64,000 nucleotides of DNA from Heterobilharzia americana (taxonomy: Eukaryota; Platyhelminthes; Trematoda; Strigeidida; Schistosomatidae): assembly GCA_944470555.2 (NCBI GenBank), contig OX104132.1:5713755-5777754 (forward strand). Direction: 5' to 3'. Shown here piece after piece: positions 22,311-33,581 of the stretch; within the stretch, counting starts at the first letter, position 1, and each line of letters opens with the position of its first letter. Below the pieces are notes generated by a model. That model was given only the letters and a program-made list of their open reading frames with translations. It searched no databases and was not told the DNA's origin. The position numbers were made by a program, and so were the translations under genes.

Positions 22311-22551
22311 TTATGAGGCTATCGAATTTGCTGGTTTCCATAATGTTTTCTTCACAAAGCAATTATATGATTCTGATTCATTGATGTTATCGTTTCTTGA
22401 CGTGTCATCTAGACACGTTTGTTTCATTTGTGTAATTAGGTCAGACCAACAAAGTGGTTGTAATTTGCTTTCAATTGAAGAAGAAATGGATGGTATAGTC
22501 GATTTGCTGTGTTTGCTTAAAACTGCATCTTGTTTTTTAACGGAGTTTTGT
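22311..22551 (-). CDS. Terminal exon of uncharacterised host gene
   Basis: An acceptor (ACAATTTAG| at 22552) opens an 80-residue coding stretch rich in Ser, Lys and Asn that ends in TAA at 22313-22311. Residues include SSSIESKLQPLCWSDLITQ and FVKKTLWKPANSIAS at the C-terminus. The exon enters in phase 2. That matches the phase in which the exon at 37358-37000 ends, so the two can be joined directly across an intron of about 14.4 kb. I recognise no domain. The reading is supported by the open frame, the splice signal and phase, but not by homology. Confidence 0.5.
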
Positions 22552-22850
22552 CTAAATTGTATAAGCATGCATAAGTTATAGACAGTTAATATATTTTAAA
22601 TACATTCTTTTTACAAAAACGAGTGAACAAGTAAAGCAAATTTGCGTTTCTCTATTAGAATATACAATGAATCACATTCATAACTGAGTAGAATGTTAGT
22701 TATGTAAGTTGTGAGTGGGATGAAGTTTCGTAACAACGTTTAGGGTGATTAGACTTAAAAATAAATCCAAAAGATGTCTTCATTAACCGTCCATTTAACC
22801 CCTAACAACAGGCAATCAGGGAGTTAACTGTTCTCCTAGTTAACAGGAAG
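22552..22850. other. Unassigned, probable intron
   Basis: AT-rich, no features; lies immediately upstream of the terminal exon on the minus strand. Confidence 0.35.
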
Positions 22851-23225
22851 TTAGGTTAGATTGGAAGAGGATTCAATGTGGCCAGATCAAGACGTGGCAA
22901 CTGTTGATGGACTCCCTGACTAGTGGATGGCGATGTATGGGGAAATGAGGACTGTCTGGTTGGAGTTCATGAAATAAAAGGATTTAGTGGCTGAGGATAC
23001 TTGATGACATGGCTGAAAATTAGTCTCAGAGGGGGGGATATGTCCACTCTTTGGCATCTTCTAGAGCCTGAATATTTGCACTAACAGTGATATTCAGATC
23101 GTTTATTCTTTGTTTACTTTGATATCACTCTTTTTCTATCCACTTGTTTTTTGTAGATCACTGTAAAGTGTGCCTATGCACTTAAGTGCTAGGTTCTGCG
23201 CTGATTCTGTCAGTCAGTCTCCTAG
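22851..23225 (+). mobile_element. RTE-2 3' fragment
   Basis: Contains decayed C-terminal codons (CCAGATCAAGACGTGGCAAC aligns with the GGQ.KTW block) and the 3' untranslated region (GTCCACTCTTTGGCATCTTC, GATATCACTCTTTTTC, TGTGCCTATGCACTTA). Diverged from the pair at 28.8/34.5 kb. Confidence 0.65.
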
Positions 23226-23319
23226 TTATTAATGTTTCTTTATTTATTTATGTTTGAGTTTTCGTTGATTTTCATGCTAGACTGAATCGATCAAACTCTT
23301 TTGGCACATGAGATATTGT

Positions 23320-23420
23320 GCAGAAGCTGTGATCGTTATGACAGAGGTGCATCCGGCTGATGAGTCCAAAACAGGACAAGATGCACCTTTTGGATTCCAC
23401 TGCTAATCAGCACATAAGTA
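23320..23420 (+). mobile_element. Hammerhead SINE fragment, family A (S-malpha-like)
   Basis: The block at 23346-23400 has CATCCGG-CTGATGA, stem II TCC...GGA and the downstream TTGGATTCCACTGC of the S-malpha ribozyme. GAAA has become AAGA and the cleavage triplet is CTT, so it is inactive. No head or tail is recognisable. Confidence 0.7.
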
Positions 23421-24110
23421 AATTGAAGAAGAACATTGTTTACAGACTGCATAAACTGGTTTCGAGTCTTATTGTAACCGTAGTGATGTTTCTTCTAAAT
23501 ATGTACTTCATTGTCCAGAATTTGTTCTTACATCCAATTTGACTGACTTCTCAGGTCACGAACTACAATTAAAACTTCAGGAAATTCAACTGGAAGCAAG
23601 TCACTAGGTTGTATCTCCGTCAGGGTCATTAGCGTCTGCTTCTGAGGAGTCTCTTGTTAGAAGGAAAGAGGGGTCTGATACCGTCAGGTTTTCCATTGTT
23701 TTTCCAATAGTGTCACCTTCCTTTGAATCCTAATTTCAAGTCAGTTAGCCCTCATAAACCTTTAAACTTAAACTTACCAGTCAAATTCTTTTTTACAAAA
23801 TTTATAATGATGAATGACGCTCAAGTGTTTCGTATTTTTCATTCATGTGGTTAGGTTAAAATTTTTTTTGGAACTGAAAAACTTCGTCATGCCTGAATTC
23901 TTGTTTATGCATAGACTGTGTCATTCATCTAAGATTGATGTACGTAAAATATAGGTCAACATATTATACATTGCAAAACTGCAACGTTTCTGAGTATACT
24001 TGTAACTTGCCTCTCAATTTCTGAGTGATACCGACACTATGCACTCAAATTACTCACCGAGTGGTAACCGATTTACCTGTAGCTTCTTAGTTATTGATTC
24101 TTAATCTTTG
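23421..24110. other. Mostly unassigned; family B trace at 23625-23740
   Basis: CTGAGGAGTCTCTTGTTAGA (23644-23663), then AGGAAAG and GTCAGGTTTTCC, form a badly decayed family B hammerhead and tail. The remainder is AT-rich without features. Confidence 0.4.
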
Positions 24111-24310
24111 TACGGTGATACTTGGTGATGATTGAAGGTGAAATGAAAATGTGGTCCACCGTAGGATTCGAGCCAGTGACCTACGGGTTACTGGCCTGGT
24201 GTCTCAACCAACTGATCTACGAAACCTAATCGTAGACAAGATCTTAGTTTTACTTCAAACATCAAGGATTTTCCTCAACTGCCATATGAATTTTAGATAC
24301 CTTACTATCA
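24111..24310. mobile_element. tRNA-like foldback (MITE-like) element, decayed
   Basis: The left arm GATGATTGAAGGTGAAATGAAAAT and a right arm ending AGTTTTACTTCAAACATCAAG are imperfect inverted repeats. Between them lies a minus-strand tRNA-like sequence (GATTCGAGCCAGTGACC; CCAACTGATCTACGAA). Same family as 40026-40230. Confidence 0.55.
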
Positions 24311-24319
24311 CTTGGTTAT

Positions 24320-24545
24320 ATTTACACTAGCTGCCTAACCAAAACTTCTCATCCAAATCCAAATCAACATTAATCGATTAGGACTCCTCAGCAGTGCGCA
24401 CCCACGACCCCACCAGCGGGGATCGAACCCGCGAACCCATACTAGGACGAAACAGCTGTCCAGTGCTCCCAGGTTTCCTTTGTTCCTCCAACTGATGTCA
24501 GTCTTCGATGAATAACAACTTGAAACATTTCCAAATCTCCACAAC
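24320..24545 (+). mobile_element. Hammerhead SINE, family B, with internal inversion
   Basis: The 3' half is well kept: CCATACTAGGACGAAAC (24437-24453), stem III ACAGCTGT, GTC ending at 24460, then CAGTGC and the tail. The 5' half is present but inverted. Bases 24383-24435 (ACTCCTCAGCAGTGCGCACC, then GGGGATCGAACCCGCGAA) are the reverse complement of the expected head end plus CTGAGGAGT. The inversion splits the ribozyme between stem II strands. Confidence 0.75.
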
Positions 24546-25334
24546 CCCCTCAAAATTTAATTAATCGATTAGTTAGAAGATAAGGCAGCCCATCTATGCG
24601 ATGAGTAAACAGGAGAAATAAGTGTTATGAACAGTCAACTGGACTCTTTTATAGAGAAAACTCAAAACCCCTTCAATACGTTCACTCTCAAAGCTTGATA
24701 TGTCCGTTGAACTCTGATGAGTCAGAGTGTGATGCTTAAGAAGTCCACTCGTCATACATCATTGTTGCTGAAGATAAAGGTGAGTTCGATAACGGAGTGA
24801 ACACAGCCACATAAAACATTAAAACAAGGTTCACTATAGAAAAAAAAGGCGTAGTGAAGAATGGTTGGTGTCTATTTAATGAAGATTGTTTTTATTCTTA
24901 GTATATTATTGAACAGTTATGCAACAAACGGCAATAAGACAAAGACAAATATATCTCTGAAGTTAAACTACAATACTTGGGGAGAAAAGTACTAAATAAC
25001 TGTTAGCAGTCAAGCGTGTTTCAGTGTAACCAGTAATAAAGAGTGGATCTCACTAACTGACAGTATTAAAAGTGTGAGCATGTGATAAAGTTACTTACAA
25101 AAGAAATGCTAGTTGGGATTTTCCTATCTCTTGTACAAACATTAGGAATGTAACTTAAGTGTGTTCAAGTATTACAATTTACTCGATGGTGTAATTCCGT
25201 TTAAATTCAATAAAATTCAAATAAAGTTGACAAAATATGTGAATCCAGTGGATGATGTTAGGAAGTCAACATTTTTTTAAGTCATTAGCCGATAAGGTAG
25301 AAGTTGTGTATTCCAACTTCTGTCTCATGTTACT
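24546..25334. other. Unassigned AT-rich interval
   Basis: No recognisable features. Confidence 0.4.
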
Positions 25335-25628
25335 GTGTGGCTAAGAGAAACCTTATTGGTCAATTTTCTTCTGCACTTGACCAATCAAAATAAATATCCA
25401 ACTTTGAACCTATTGTTTTTTTATGTTCATGAAAACTATATAAATGATGTATTTGTCGAAGGCCGGTTTTTATCTTTTGATTTTCACGGCCCAGTGAAGT
25501 ATAAGGTGTTGAGGGAGAACAGTCACTACTCGTATTCTGTCCAAGTGTCTCACTGCGTTATAATCGTTGGTGAAACTGCCATTATTATTATTATTATTAT
25601 TATTCACTTGGTCACTTCAGACGGTTAG
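25335..25628 (+). other. Open frame with (ATT)n end
   Basis: A 97-codon frame whose C-terminal isoleucine run comes from an (ATT)n array at 25580-25603. The middle (FVEGRFLSFDFHGPVKYK) looks protein-like, but no start context, splice site or homology supports it. Confidence 0.2.
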
Positions 25629-26050
25629 TTTCAAGTTAAAACGAAATAGCTATCCCGTCCCTTCAGGTTTTCAATAAGTTTTTGACTGGTGTCAATAAAT
25701 TGATGAATACTGCTTTGAAGATCAGTTGCTCTTCAGAAATTCTCATCAGAAACGGTTACCTGTGAAGTCAGAGAAGTACAGTGCAAGGACAAGTAAGAGT
25801 CATTAGCATTAAATTAAGGTCGCGCTATTTCGTGAATTGATAAAGCACAAAAATATCAACTACTCGAATCCAATCCACTGGCTGAATGGCAACATGTTCA
25901 CTTCAAAACCTGGAAGTTCTGTTCCTTATCCTTTGTGGAATCATAGGTGTGATCTTTTGAGGAGTCATAAACTAGGACAAGACAGCTGTCAAACGCCCTT
26001 AGGTTTTCAGTAATTCTCCACTTGATGTCAGCTCATCATAAAAACAACCT
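25625..26050 (+). mobile_element. Hammerhead SINE, family B, two-block unit (degenerate)
   Basis: A 3' half-hammerhead (AAAACGAAATAGCTATCC, about 25638-25655) begins the unit. The body follows (CATCAGAAACGGTTACC near 25746), and a second block lies at 25946-25996 (TTGAGGA; GACAAGACAGCTGTC). Spacing is about 330 bp. Both cores are mutated. Confidence 0.55.
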
Positions 26051-26055
26051 TGCAG

Positions 26056-26304
26056 TCAGTAAATTCCATCAAAGCAATCATTAGAATTATCAGATGTTGA
26101 GCAATGGGATTGCTGAAACTTCTCGGTCATCTTGGTCATAGACTGTTTAATCTCTGGTTGATTGAACGGAAGCTTCTGTCTAACATTCAGATGGGATAAA
26201 TGACACATTACTGTCGGATCATCGTAATTACACTGGTCGCTGAACAGGGCCTCCTTGCACCAGTCCAAATAGAGTCGGATTAGAGAGGGGCAACGTTGTG
26301 CCAT
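26056..26304 (-). CDS. Possible small open frame, unknown
   Basis: 82 codons from an ATG at 26304, starting MAQRCPSLIRLYLDWCKEAL, with a balanced residue mix and four cysteines. No acceptor precedes it and it ends against a SINE. It could be a processed or retroelement-derived fragment. No homology recognised. Confidence 0.25.
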   Translation of the reverse strand: MAQRCPSLIRLYLDWCKEALFSDQCNYDDPTVMCHLSHLNVRQKLPFNQPEIKQSMTKMTEKFQQSHCSTSDNSNDCFDGIY

Positions 26305-26339
26305 TTGTAAATTAAATTGTGTAATATAGCCATGATTTT

Positions 26340-26590
26340 GAAGGATGGTATTATTGATACTAGGTGATGATTGATGATGAAATAAAAACTTGAGTCACAA
26401 CAGAATTCCAAGTACAGTAGCCAAGATAAAAACTCTCGAGGGTTGAAGTAAAGTTAAAAGCTACTCACAGGCCGGGTCTCACAGCTAATTTGATAGTGCG
26501 CCAAGCTCGTGACCCATTAAAACTGATAGTTCTAGTTCTATCGCTCCCCAAGTTGTTATTTAATCTTCAATCATCACACATTCCCAATAA
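26340..26590. mobile_element. tRNA-like foldback (MITE-like) element, decayed
   Basis: The left arm GGTGATGATTGATGATGAAATAAAAAC pairs imperfectly with the right end TTATTTAATCTTCAATCATCAC. The interior is a decayed, nearly palindromic tRNA-like region. Same family as 40026-40230. Confidence 0.5.
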
Positions 26591-27140
26591 TACCAGTCAG
26601 TCAAACCATGACTGTCTTAGACAGCCATACTGACAATTACTACTATTATTGAAAACCTTAGTTCACTGAAAATTATTTATTAGTAGTATAAGTAATGCTA
26701 CTTACTGTATTCTTTCCTCTGGTTTCTTTGCCAACATTTTGACTTGATTTACACTGCAAAATGATAGACCAGGCAATTTTCCTTCGCTTTTTAAACTTTT
26801 TGTCTTGTCTTTTTGCTTAACACGGCTTTCCGTCTTACAATACTCCGGAAAATAACTGTTATATATATGGGGAGGAGTTCAGACAGATAAACGATTAGTA
26901 TCCATACATGTACTGGTTAAAAATGAATTTGTATCGAACATAAAATATGCCTTATTTAGCAGTGAAAAAGAAACCGAGTCGAACTTGATTCTCTGTGATA
27001 AAAAACTATAAAGCTTTAGCACAACTACTTGCTATATCACTACACCGTATTCGCCAAATTATTTAGGCCTCTGTAGTAATTAAGTTGACGTATTGTAGTC
27101 TGTTTGTTGGCTAGCAGTTGGTTAATACGTGTATCATCCT
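26591..27140. other. Unassigned interval, probable intron
   Basis: No features recognised. Confidence 0.4.
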
Positions 27141-27525
27141 ATTCAGAACTCGTCAGCTGATTGTACACACCCCAATGAAACTTGAACCCAGTACCCATCA
27201 CTTCAAAAACCAAAGGGTTATCCACTAGGCTACTGATACACTTTGCAAAAGTGGTGGCTTTTTTGTCACAATAGTCTAGTGGGCAATGGTTTTGTGTTTG
27301 AAGCAATAGGTACAAGGTTTGAGTCTCAGTGGGAACAACAACACTCACTGGAGTGCAGGTACACCTGGCTGACGAGTCGCAAGTAGGACGAAACACACGT
27401 CTTAGATTCCACAGCCAGACATCAAATAAAATACAATATAATGAATATCCAGGCAGTATCGAGGCACCTACATAGGAATCCATGTACCAACAGAGGTCGA
27501 TCAATTCGATCTAGTACAGCAACAG
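27141..27525 (+). mobile_element. Hammerhead SINE, family A, with inverted head duplicate
   Basis: A minus-oriented head (about 27158-27240: AAACTTGAACCCAGTACCC, GGGTTATCCACTAGGCTAC) faces a plus-oriented head (about 27270-27345: ATAGTCTAGTGGGCAATGG, AGGTTTGAGTCTCAGTGG). The hammerhead at 27361-27408 and its tail GATTCCACAGCCAGACATC follow the plus copy. The two heads form an inverted pair in front of a single ribozyme. Confidence 0.7.
27361..27408 (+). ncRNA. Hammerhead ribozyme, family A (core intact)
   Basis: Stem I ACACCTGG is followed by CTGACGA (27369-27375), stem II GTC/GAC closing an eight-base loop (27376-27389) and GAAA (27390-27393). Stem III is ACAC against ACGT, with only two pairs. 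GTC ends at 27401, and stem I strand TTAGAT pairs through two G-U pairs, U-A and C-G. This copy keeps every conserved core base and the canonical triplet. Its weakness is stem III, which in S-malpha ribozymes is already minimal. Best candidate in the window for residual cleavage. Confidence 0.65.
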
Positions 27526-28105
27526 GAAATACAAGTATGAATAAAAGGCAAGTTAGTGCATTCTGTGTAGACTAAGCCAATACTTGTCATAAACAGATAT
27601 TGTCGTTTACAGATCATAACTGGTATTGAATGAGTTATCTAGAGAAGAATCCAACTATGGCTATACATGCGGTGAAATAGACAACCACACTATAAAGTTG
27701 GATAAAGTAACAGTCTTAAAGACAAATGTAGTAGGGTGAAAATGGGTCAACGGCTAAATCTCTGTTCATCGAGAAGTTCAACACCCAATTCATAAATACA
27801 TGGAAAATACAACTATAAATCAAATCAAGGAATGAAAAGTCTGCTGAACTATTTGAAAAATTTATGACAGGTAGTTGTATGATAACTATGATATGAATCT
27901 GAGCAATAAATCGTAATCGGAACGTCATCTAGTAAATAAAACTATGACTAACATTATTACGAATATTTGTGATAGTTCTGTTTTACACATAAGTGAACTT
28001 TATAAAACGAATGTCATAGCCTATGAACCTCCATCGCTGATTCCAATGGAGTGATTGATCACTGTTAGTATATGGCCTCCTGTTTGGATGTCTCGATATT
28101 ACCAG
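27526..28105. other. Unassigned interval, probable intron
   Basis: No features recognised. Confidence 0.4.
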
Positions 28106-28310
28106 TACTTACAAATTCGATATTGATGACAGATATTGGCTAGAAGTGGAGTCCAGGATGCACGTTTCGTCCTGTTTTGGACTCGCCAGCTGAATGTGTC
28201 TACCTCCAGTAAGCGATGTTGTTCCCACTAAGACTTAAACCCAAGACCGACCGTCCCACACTCACTGTCATCCTGGACCTAATTATCAATCTGAATGAAA
28301 CTTGAAACAA
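28106..28310 (-). mobile_element. Hammerhead SINE, family A, reverse copy
   Basis: Minus strand: the head (about 28290-28215) is followed by a hammerhead (28200-28150) with stem II GTCC/GGAC and GAAAC, then a tail CTGGACTCCACTTC. The core reads CTGGCGA (A6 to G), and the triplet is ATC. Likely inactive. Confidence 0.7.
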
Positions 28311-28419
28311 TACTAAGAGACCCATTAAGAGGGTCCATATGCCTGTAGAGACAAATGAATTCGATAACACTAATCAACAACGTAAAGTAACAAGTTCAGA
28401 TATACGGGTGTTGTCTGAA

Positions 28420-28620
28420 ACGTGGCTGACATGACTACGTAGCCTAGTGCATCTCAACTTGGCATTCGAACGGATAAATTCTGAGTTTCAGTTTTATTGG
28501 GAACACCATCACTGAATCGGATTCAGGTACATCCAGGTGAAGAAACAAAAGGATGTAACACATGTATTAGATTCTGCTGTTTTCTACTATATTATCCTAG
28601 GCCTTTGAGATATCTGAGTC
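28420..28620 (+). mobile_element. Hammerhead SINE, family A, degenerate
   Basis: The head-like GCCTAGTGCATCTCAACTTG and GAGTTTCAGTTTTATTGGG precede CATCCAGGTGAAGAAAC (28532-28548) and the trace TTAGATTCTGCTG of the S-malpha tail. The ribozyme core is lost. Confidence 0.55.
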
Positions 28621-28759
28621 AGAAGCACCGTGGAAAAAAGTCACATTTGTGTATCTACGGTTCATCGACAGTGCCATAACGAAAAAGGATATTGTTCACA
28701 ACTAAATGCTGTACCAGTTCAATCAAGCTGGTGATTCCTAAGATATATAGACAAACAGA

Positions 28760-29460
28760 TGGAATTAACTCAGAATCTCACACACAAGTACATCGGTTCA
28801 AGCTGCCACACGTCATACCAGCATGTAAAAAACAAGTGGGTTAAAGAAGACTGATACCAAAGTACACCAAGATAATTGAGAGTAGAAACAATCTGAAAAT
28901 AAATGTTACTGCAAATATCGAACCTTTAGAAGATGTCAAGGAGTGAATACACCTGCCCCACTGTGACCAGTTTCCAGCTATGTCACCAACTGTTCTCAAC
29001 CGATGATTCCTTTCGTCTCTAGAACCCCAACCAAACAGTTAGCCTATGTCACCCCACATGACTCAGATCAACAATCGCCGACCTTATCGACTCGTACCAT
29101 TTCTTGATCTGACCATCCTGAACTCTCTTTCAACCTAATCCAGCTTCCCCTAGCCTGGGATATCGTGGTAGGTGGTGGTTCGCATACGCAGTACATATCC
29201 AAGCCAGCTCGGTCGATGAAGGTTCACAACCACATCAATCGACTTGTCTGTCTTGCTAGTACTCTTCACCTGATCTCCACTCTGCTCACACGGTGATTCC
29301 ACCACAAACGAGCGATGCTACAAAGACATCTGTGATCAAACAACTGTAATCGCCGTCAATCTTCTACCTTTCATGGCTGTGTTACATAGCTATACAGCAG
29401 GACAGAAGGGACTATAGCACAGTATATTCGTCCTTTGACAGCTAGTTGAATATCTCACCA
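28760..29460 (-). mobile_element. RTE-2 C-terminal and 3' region; left arm of long inverted repeat
   Basis: Read on the minus strand it encodes broken blocks of the RTE-2 C-terminus (VKGRIYCAIVPSVLLYSY; LQLFDHRCL; HRPSWLGYVLRMPNHHL), followed by the 3' untranslated region ending near 28766. It is almost identical to 34505-35210 in the opposite orientation; I saw only isolated differences. The other RTE-2 fragments are much more diverged. Confidence 0.8.
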
Positions 29461-29607
29461 GTTGGCAAATAATGAATAAACCTTCTGTATCCGAGCTGAG
29501 ATTTCTTCAACAGCCAACCCCTTAGAGGTGATGGAACTCTTGAAGTGAGTAGAGTTGTTAATGTATTCTGCTGCGCCACTTACTAACAATAAACTGCAAG
29601 TAGTTGC

Positions 29608-32600
29608 AGAGTAACCTCGCCTGGTTAATTAGTCCACTAGTTACTAGCCTGTCCTAAGTCCGGGTAAAGAGGCAAGGTTGGGTGTAGGGCTAGCAACCCT
29701 ACCCCATAAAACCAATTCAATCGCTAAATAAACTTCAAAGCACGAAGAAAATATAAAACATGAAAACAAACTTATTCCTCGCCGAAATATGAGGTATGAA
29801 ATGGCATCAGTCGATGAAAGCCTTCAGGAAGCCAACTGATCGATGCGTCTTCCCTCGATGAAAGCGAAAGTAAGGATGGGGACAGAGAATGTCCACACCT
29901 GTACGAACCTACCAAGGCTGCCCAGATTCCAAAAGATATGAGAAGGTATAGCATAGAAGTGCTAGGAATCTGCGAAAGCAGATGGAATGGAAATGGACTC
30001 TCCAAACTCTTAACTGGATAGTCGATAATCTACTCTGACATTGTCACCCAGACGACAACCACGAGCACATTGAGTTTTCGAGTGACTATCATGATGTCTC
30101 CAAGATCATCATGCAGTGGGAACTAATCTCCTCCTGCAGGATCATGACAGCAAGGTTCAACTCAAAAGAAGGAAGAAAAGTCAATATCATACAACGCTAC
30201 GCTATGCACCTACAAATAATGCAGGTGAAGAGAAGAAGGAGGAATTCTATAGACAACTGCAATCAATACTAGACAAGACTCCACTCCAGATGGCGGCATC
30301 AAAATTCTAATGAGTGGAGTAACATGGATGTCAAACTGGGAGTAGACAATACAGGAAGAGAACTCATCATGATTCGAGAAGCACTCGGTGGAATGAATGA
30401 GAATGGAGAACTGTTTTAAGATTTCCGCGCATTCAACTGTTTGGTAATCCGAGGCAGTGTGTCTAAACACAAGAATATTCACAGAGCGACACGGATTCGA
30501 TTTCACCAGACACTACGAAACACTGAAAATCAGATCGACTTCATCTCAATCTCACGAAAGTGGAGACGAAGTCTACTGGACACAGTATTAAGAAGAGGAG
30601 TGGATGTAGGTTCACAACACTCACTATCTAATGCAAGGAACCTTCCAAATCAAGTTGAAAGCCTTTAAGGAAGTTGGTGATAGACCACATTTGAAGTTCA
30701 ACACCCAGAACAGAAAGTGAACTGAAGGAGGAAACTACAAAGGAAATCTTCACGTGGTCAGTCATCAGGAAAAATATGAGACATTGAGCAACACCGCTGA
30801 AGGATCGGGCGTGGAACAACACTGGAACTCTTTGAAAGTGATGTGAAAGGAAACCTGCATAACCGTATTAGGAAGGAAGAAGAAGCAAAACAAGGAATAG
30901 ATCTCCACATATACATGGAAGGTGATAAAGGAGAGGAGAGGAAGATGGTGAGGCAGAAGATAAACCAGTGCAGTGCAAGGATGAACAACGAGAAGAGGAA
31001 CTAAACACAACCTATAAAACACTACACTGGACAAAGAAGTGAAGGAGACACTTCTACGACACACTGGTAAGCGAAGCAGAACAGGCTGTTAGTAGGAGAG
31101 ACCTGACAACACTATACCGAATAACCAGGTAACTATCTGGGAGGGAAGAGATCAACTCAGATGAAACCAGTGAAAAATAGTGAAGGAAAACTAGTTAGCA
31201 TCAAACAGAGAAAAAAAGGTAGCAATGGGCTGATAACTTTAAAAACTCTTGAATCAACCATCACCTGCAACTCGTCTGGGAATAGCACCAGCAACAGCAG
31301 AACCACAAGTGAACACAAGCACTCCGACAAAAGCAGAATTTCCGAATGCCATAAACTGCTGAGATTCGGGAAAGCAGCAAGACCAGATGAAAGTCCACCA
31401 AAAGCACTGAAAACAGACTCAGAGACAACAGCAGACATGCTCACATCACTACTGCAGAAGGTTTGGAAGGAAGGAAATGTACCTGCCCATTGATTGGAAG
31501 AAGGGCTACCTTGTCAAAATCCCAAACAACGGAGACATAAGCCTTTGAAAGAACTGGCGAGGAACCATGCTGCCGTCCCCGCCCACCCCAAGCAAAATAT
31601 TATGCCACATCATCCAGGAGAAACTAAAAGATGCACTGGATTTAAAATTATGACCGGAACAGGCTGGATTCAGGAAGATTAAATCATGAGAGGATCAAAT
31701 TGCAACACTACGCTACTCATCATCACAGAACAAAGTATAGAATGGCAGTCAACTCAACTCTACCTCAACTTCATTGACTTTAAAAAGGTCTTCGACAGCG
31801 TCAACCGACAAGTAATTTGACAGGCAATTGCTTCAACACTACGGAGTGCCACAAATATTTATCAACCTCATTCAACAGCTATATGACGACACCATATGCC
31901 AAGTAATTCACAACGGGAAGCTCAGTGATGCCATTTGAAGTGAAGACAGGCAGGAGTAAGACAAGGTTGCCACCTACTATCACCGATTATCGTCCTGACT
32001 GTGGTCCACTGAATCATGCAGCAAACCGTGAGGAGCGAGAAGAGGGGCATACGCTGGCTGGACTGATCAAAAAACCCTAGAAGATTTGGGTTTCGCTGAT
32101 GATTTATGTCTAATGTCGCACATACTCGAAGATCTACAGGCGAAAACCAACACGTTGACAGAAGAGGCAGGGCGGCGAAGATGGGAATTCAAGTGAACGT
32201 AGAGAAGACAGACGTGATGAAGATACCCAACCAACAACAGCACCAACAACAAACACCAGTCACCATTAACGGGAGAAATCTAAAGGAAGTTGTCTCTTTC
32301 ACCTACCCACATAGGCAGCATCGTTTCAACTACAGGCGGCACAGGCACAGACGAGGATGTCAAAGTCAGCCAGGATGGGAAAGACAGCAAGACAGGCCTT
32401 CCCTAATCTGAAATCAGTGTGGAGATTTACTGCACTCAGCACAAATAACAACATCCGGGTTTTCAACACTAATTCAGTCAAGTCAGTGCTTCTCTGTGAT
32501 GGTTGAGAGACTTGGCACGTTACGAAAAGTATTTCCAACAAGCTACACAAATTCCTCAACATCTGCCACCTACTCTCACTCGATACTGATGATCAGATGA

Positions 32601-32950
32601 GAAGGTCAGAAAAAATAAGCAACAAGGAACTCTGGGAATGAACCAACCAAGAACCTATCACCCAACAAATATGCAGAAGCAGAAAGTGGAGACGGATTGG
32701 GCATACACTGAGAAAGCCGACTGGGGACATCATGCATCAGGCAGATGCTCGAGTGGAATCCAAAGGGGAGACGACGAGTTGGCCATCCGAGTCGAGGGTG
32801 ACATGAAGGAGATGATGTGGGGAGGAAATGAAAGCTTGCGGGCAGCCGTGGAGCGGGGTTGAGGGGACTGGAGAGAAGAGAGTGAATAGAGGCGTGCTAT
32901 TGAAGCCTTATGTTCCACTAGGAACCCAAGGGAAAAAAATTATTATAATA
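29608..32950 (+). mobile_element. RTE-clade retrotransposon, defective copy B
   Basis: Near full length: the 5' region (AACCTCGCCTGG at 29613), an endonuclease with shared stops and SDH changed to SQH (30611-30620), RT blocks in broken frames, and the FADD catalytic loop near 32092-32103. The His/Gln tract (QQQHQQQ) and the 3' end ACTAGGAACCCAAGGGA follow, then an A-rich ATTATTATAATAG tail. It lies between the two arms of the RTE-2 inverted repeat. From 30123 to 30740 it matches copy A (5190-5790) almost base for base, including the disabling changes. Confidence 0.85.
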
Positions 32951-32959
32951 GTTGTAGAG

Positions 32960-33570
32960 TGGTCGTGGAGCATTGTCTTACATTAGAAATGTGCGAAAAG
33001 CATGCCAGATGTACTCAGACTTCTGTTTTGTCGTTGGTTCGATGTCGGTGGACTTCAAAACTGCTCACTGTTGTTGCAAAGACTCTGCGTCATTTATGTG
33101 TAAGTTACTTTCACTCTTCATTGTGGTTGCAGCCGACGGAATCAGTTCTCTTGAGCCAATCCTTTCGTATGAAGTTGCAGAAATAAATTCGCATTTGCTG
33201 ACCTTCATTTGTAGGTTACCAGTCGTATTTACCACTGTTTCTACAGCAGACTTAACATCGCACCAGGTTTCCTCAGGATGACCATCCCTGTCACTTCCAA
33301 ATAAATGCATATTTATCTCCTGCATAAATACGTACTTGACAGTCCCATCTTCCAATTAAATACAGACAAGCTTTACTGTTCCCTGTTTCCTGTGAACATT
33401 AAGGCGCAGACATACACGAGCCCGTACTAGTGCGTGATCGGAGTCCAAGCAGCAATCCCCCACTGATCCTCTTCAATGATGACGTATAGAGATACTACCT
33501 ATCTGCATCCATCATTGGTTTAAAGATGTCGGAAGCCATATGAGACAGTGTCTGTCCTTGTGCTTGAAGT
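32960..33570 (-). mobile_element. RTE-like endonuclease end and linker fragment
   Basis: On the minus strand SDHALVRARVCLRLNVHRKQ (about 33443-33384) is the terminal motif of an AP-type endonuclease followed by the linker common in this group. An open frame (33355-33065, starting MEDGTVKYVFMQE) continues the linker. It is probably part of the RTE-2 family, but no overlap with the C-terminal fragments proves it. Confidence 0.55.
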
Positions 33571-33581
33571 TAATGATAGCG

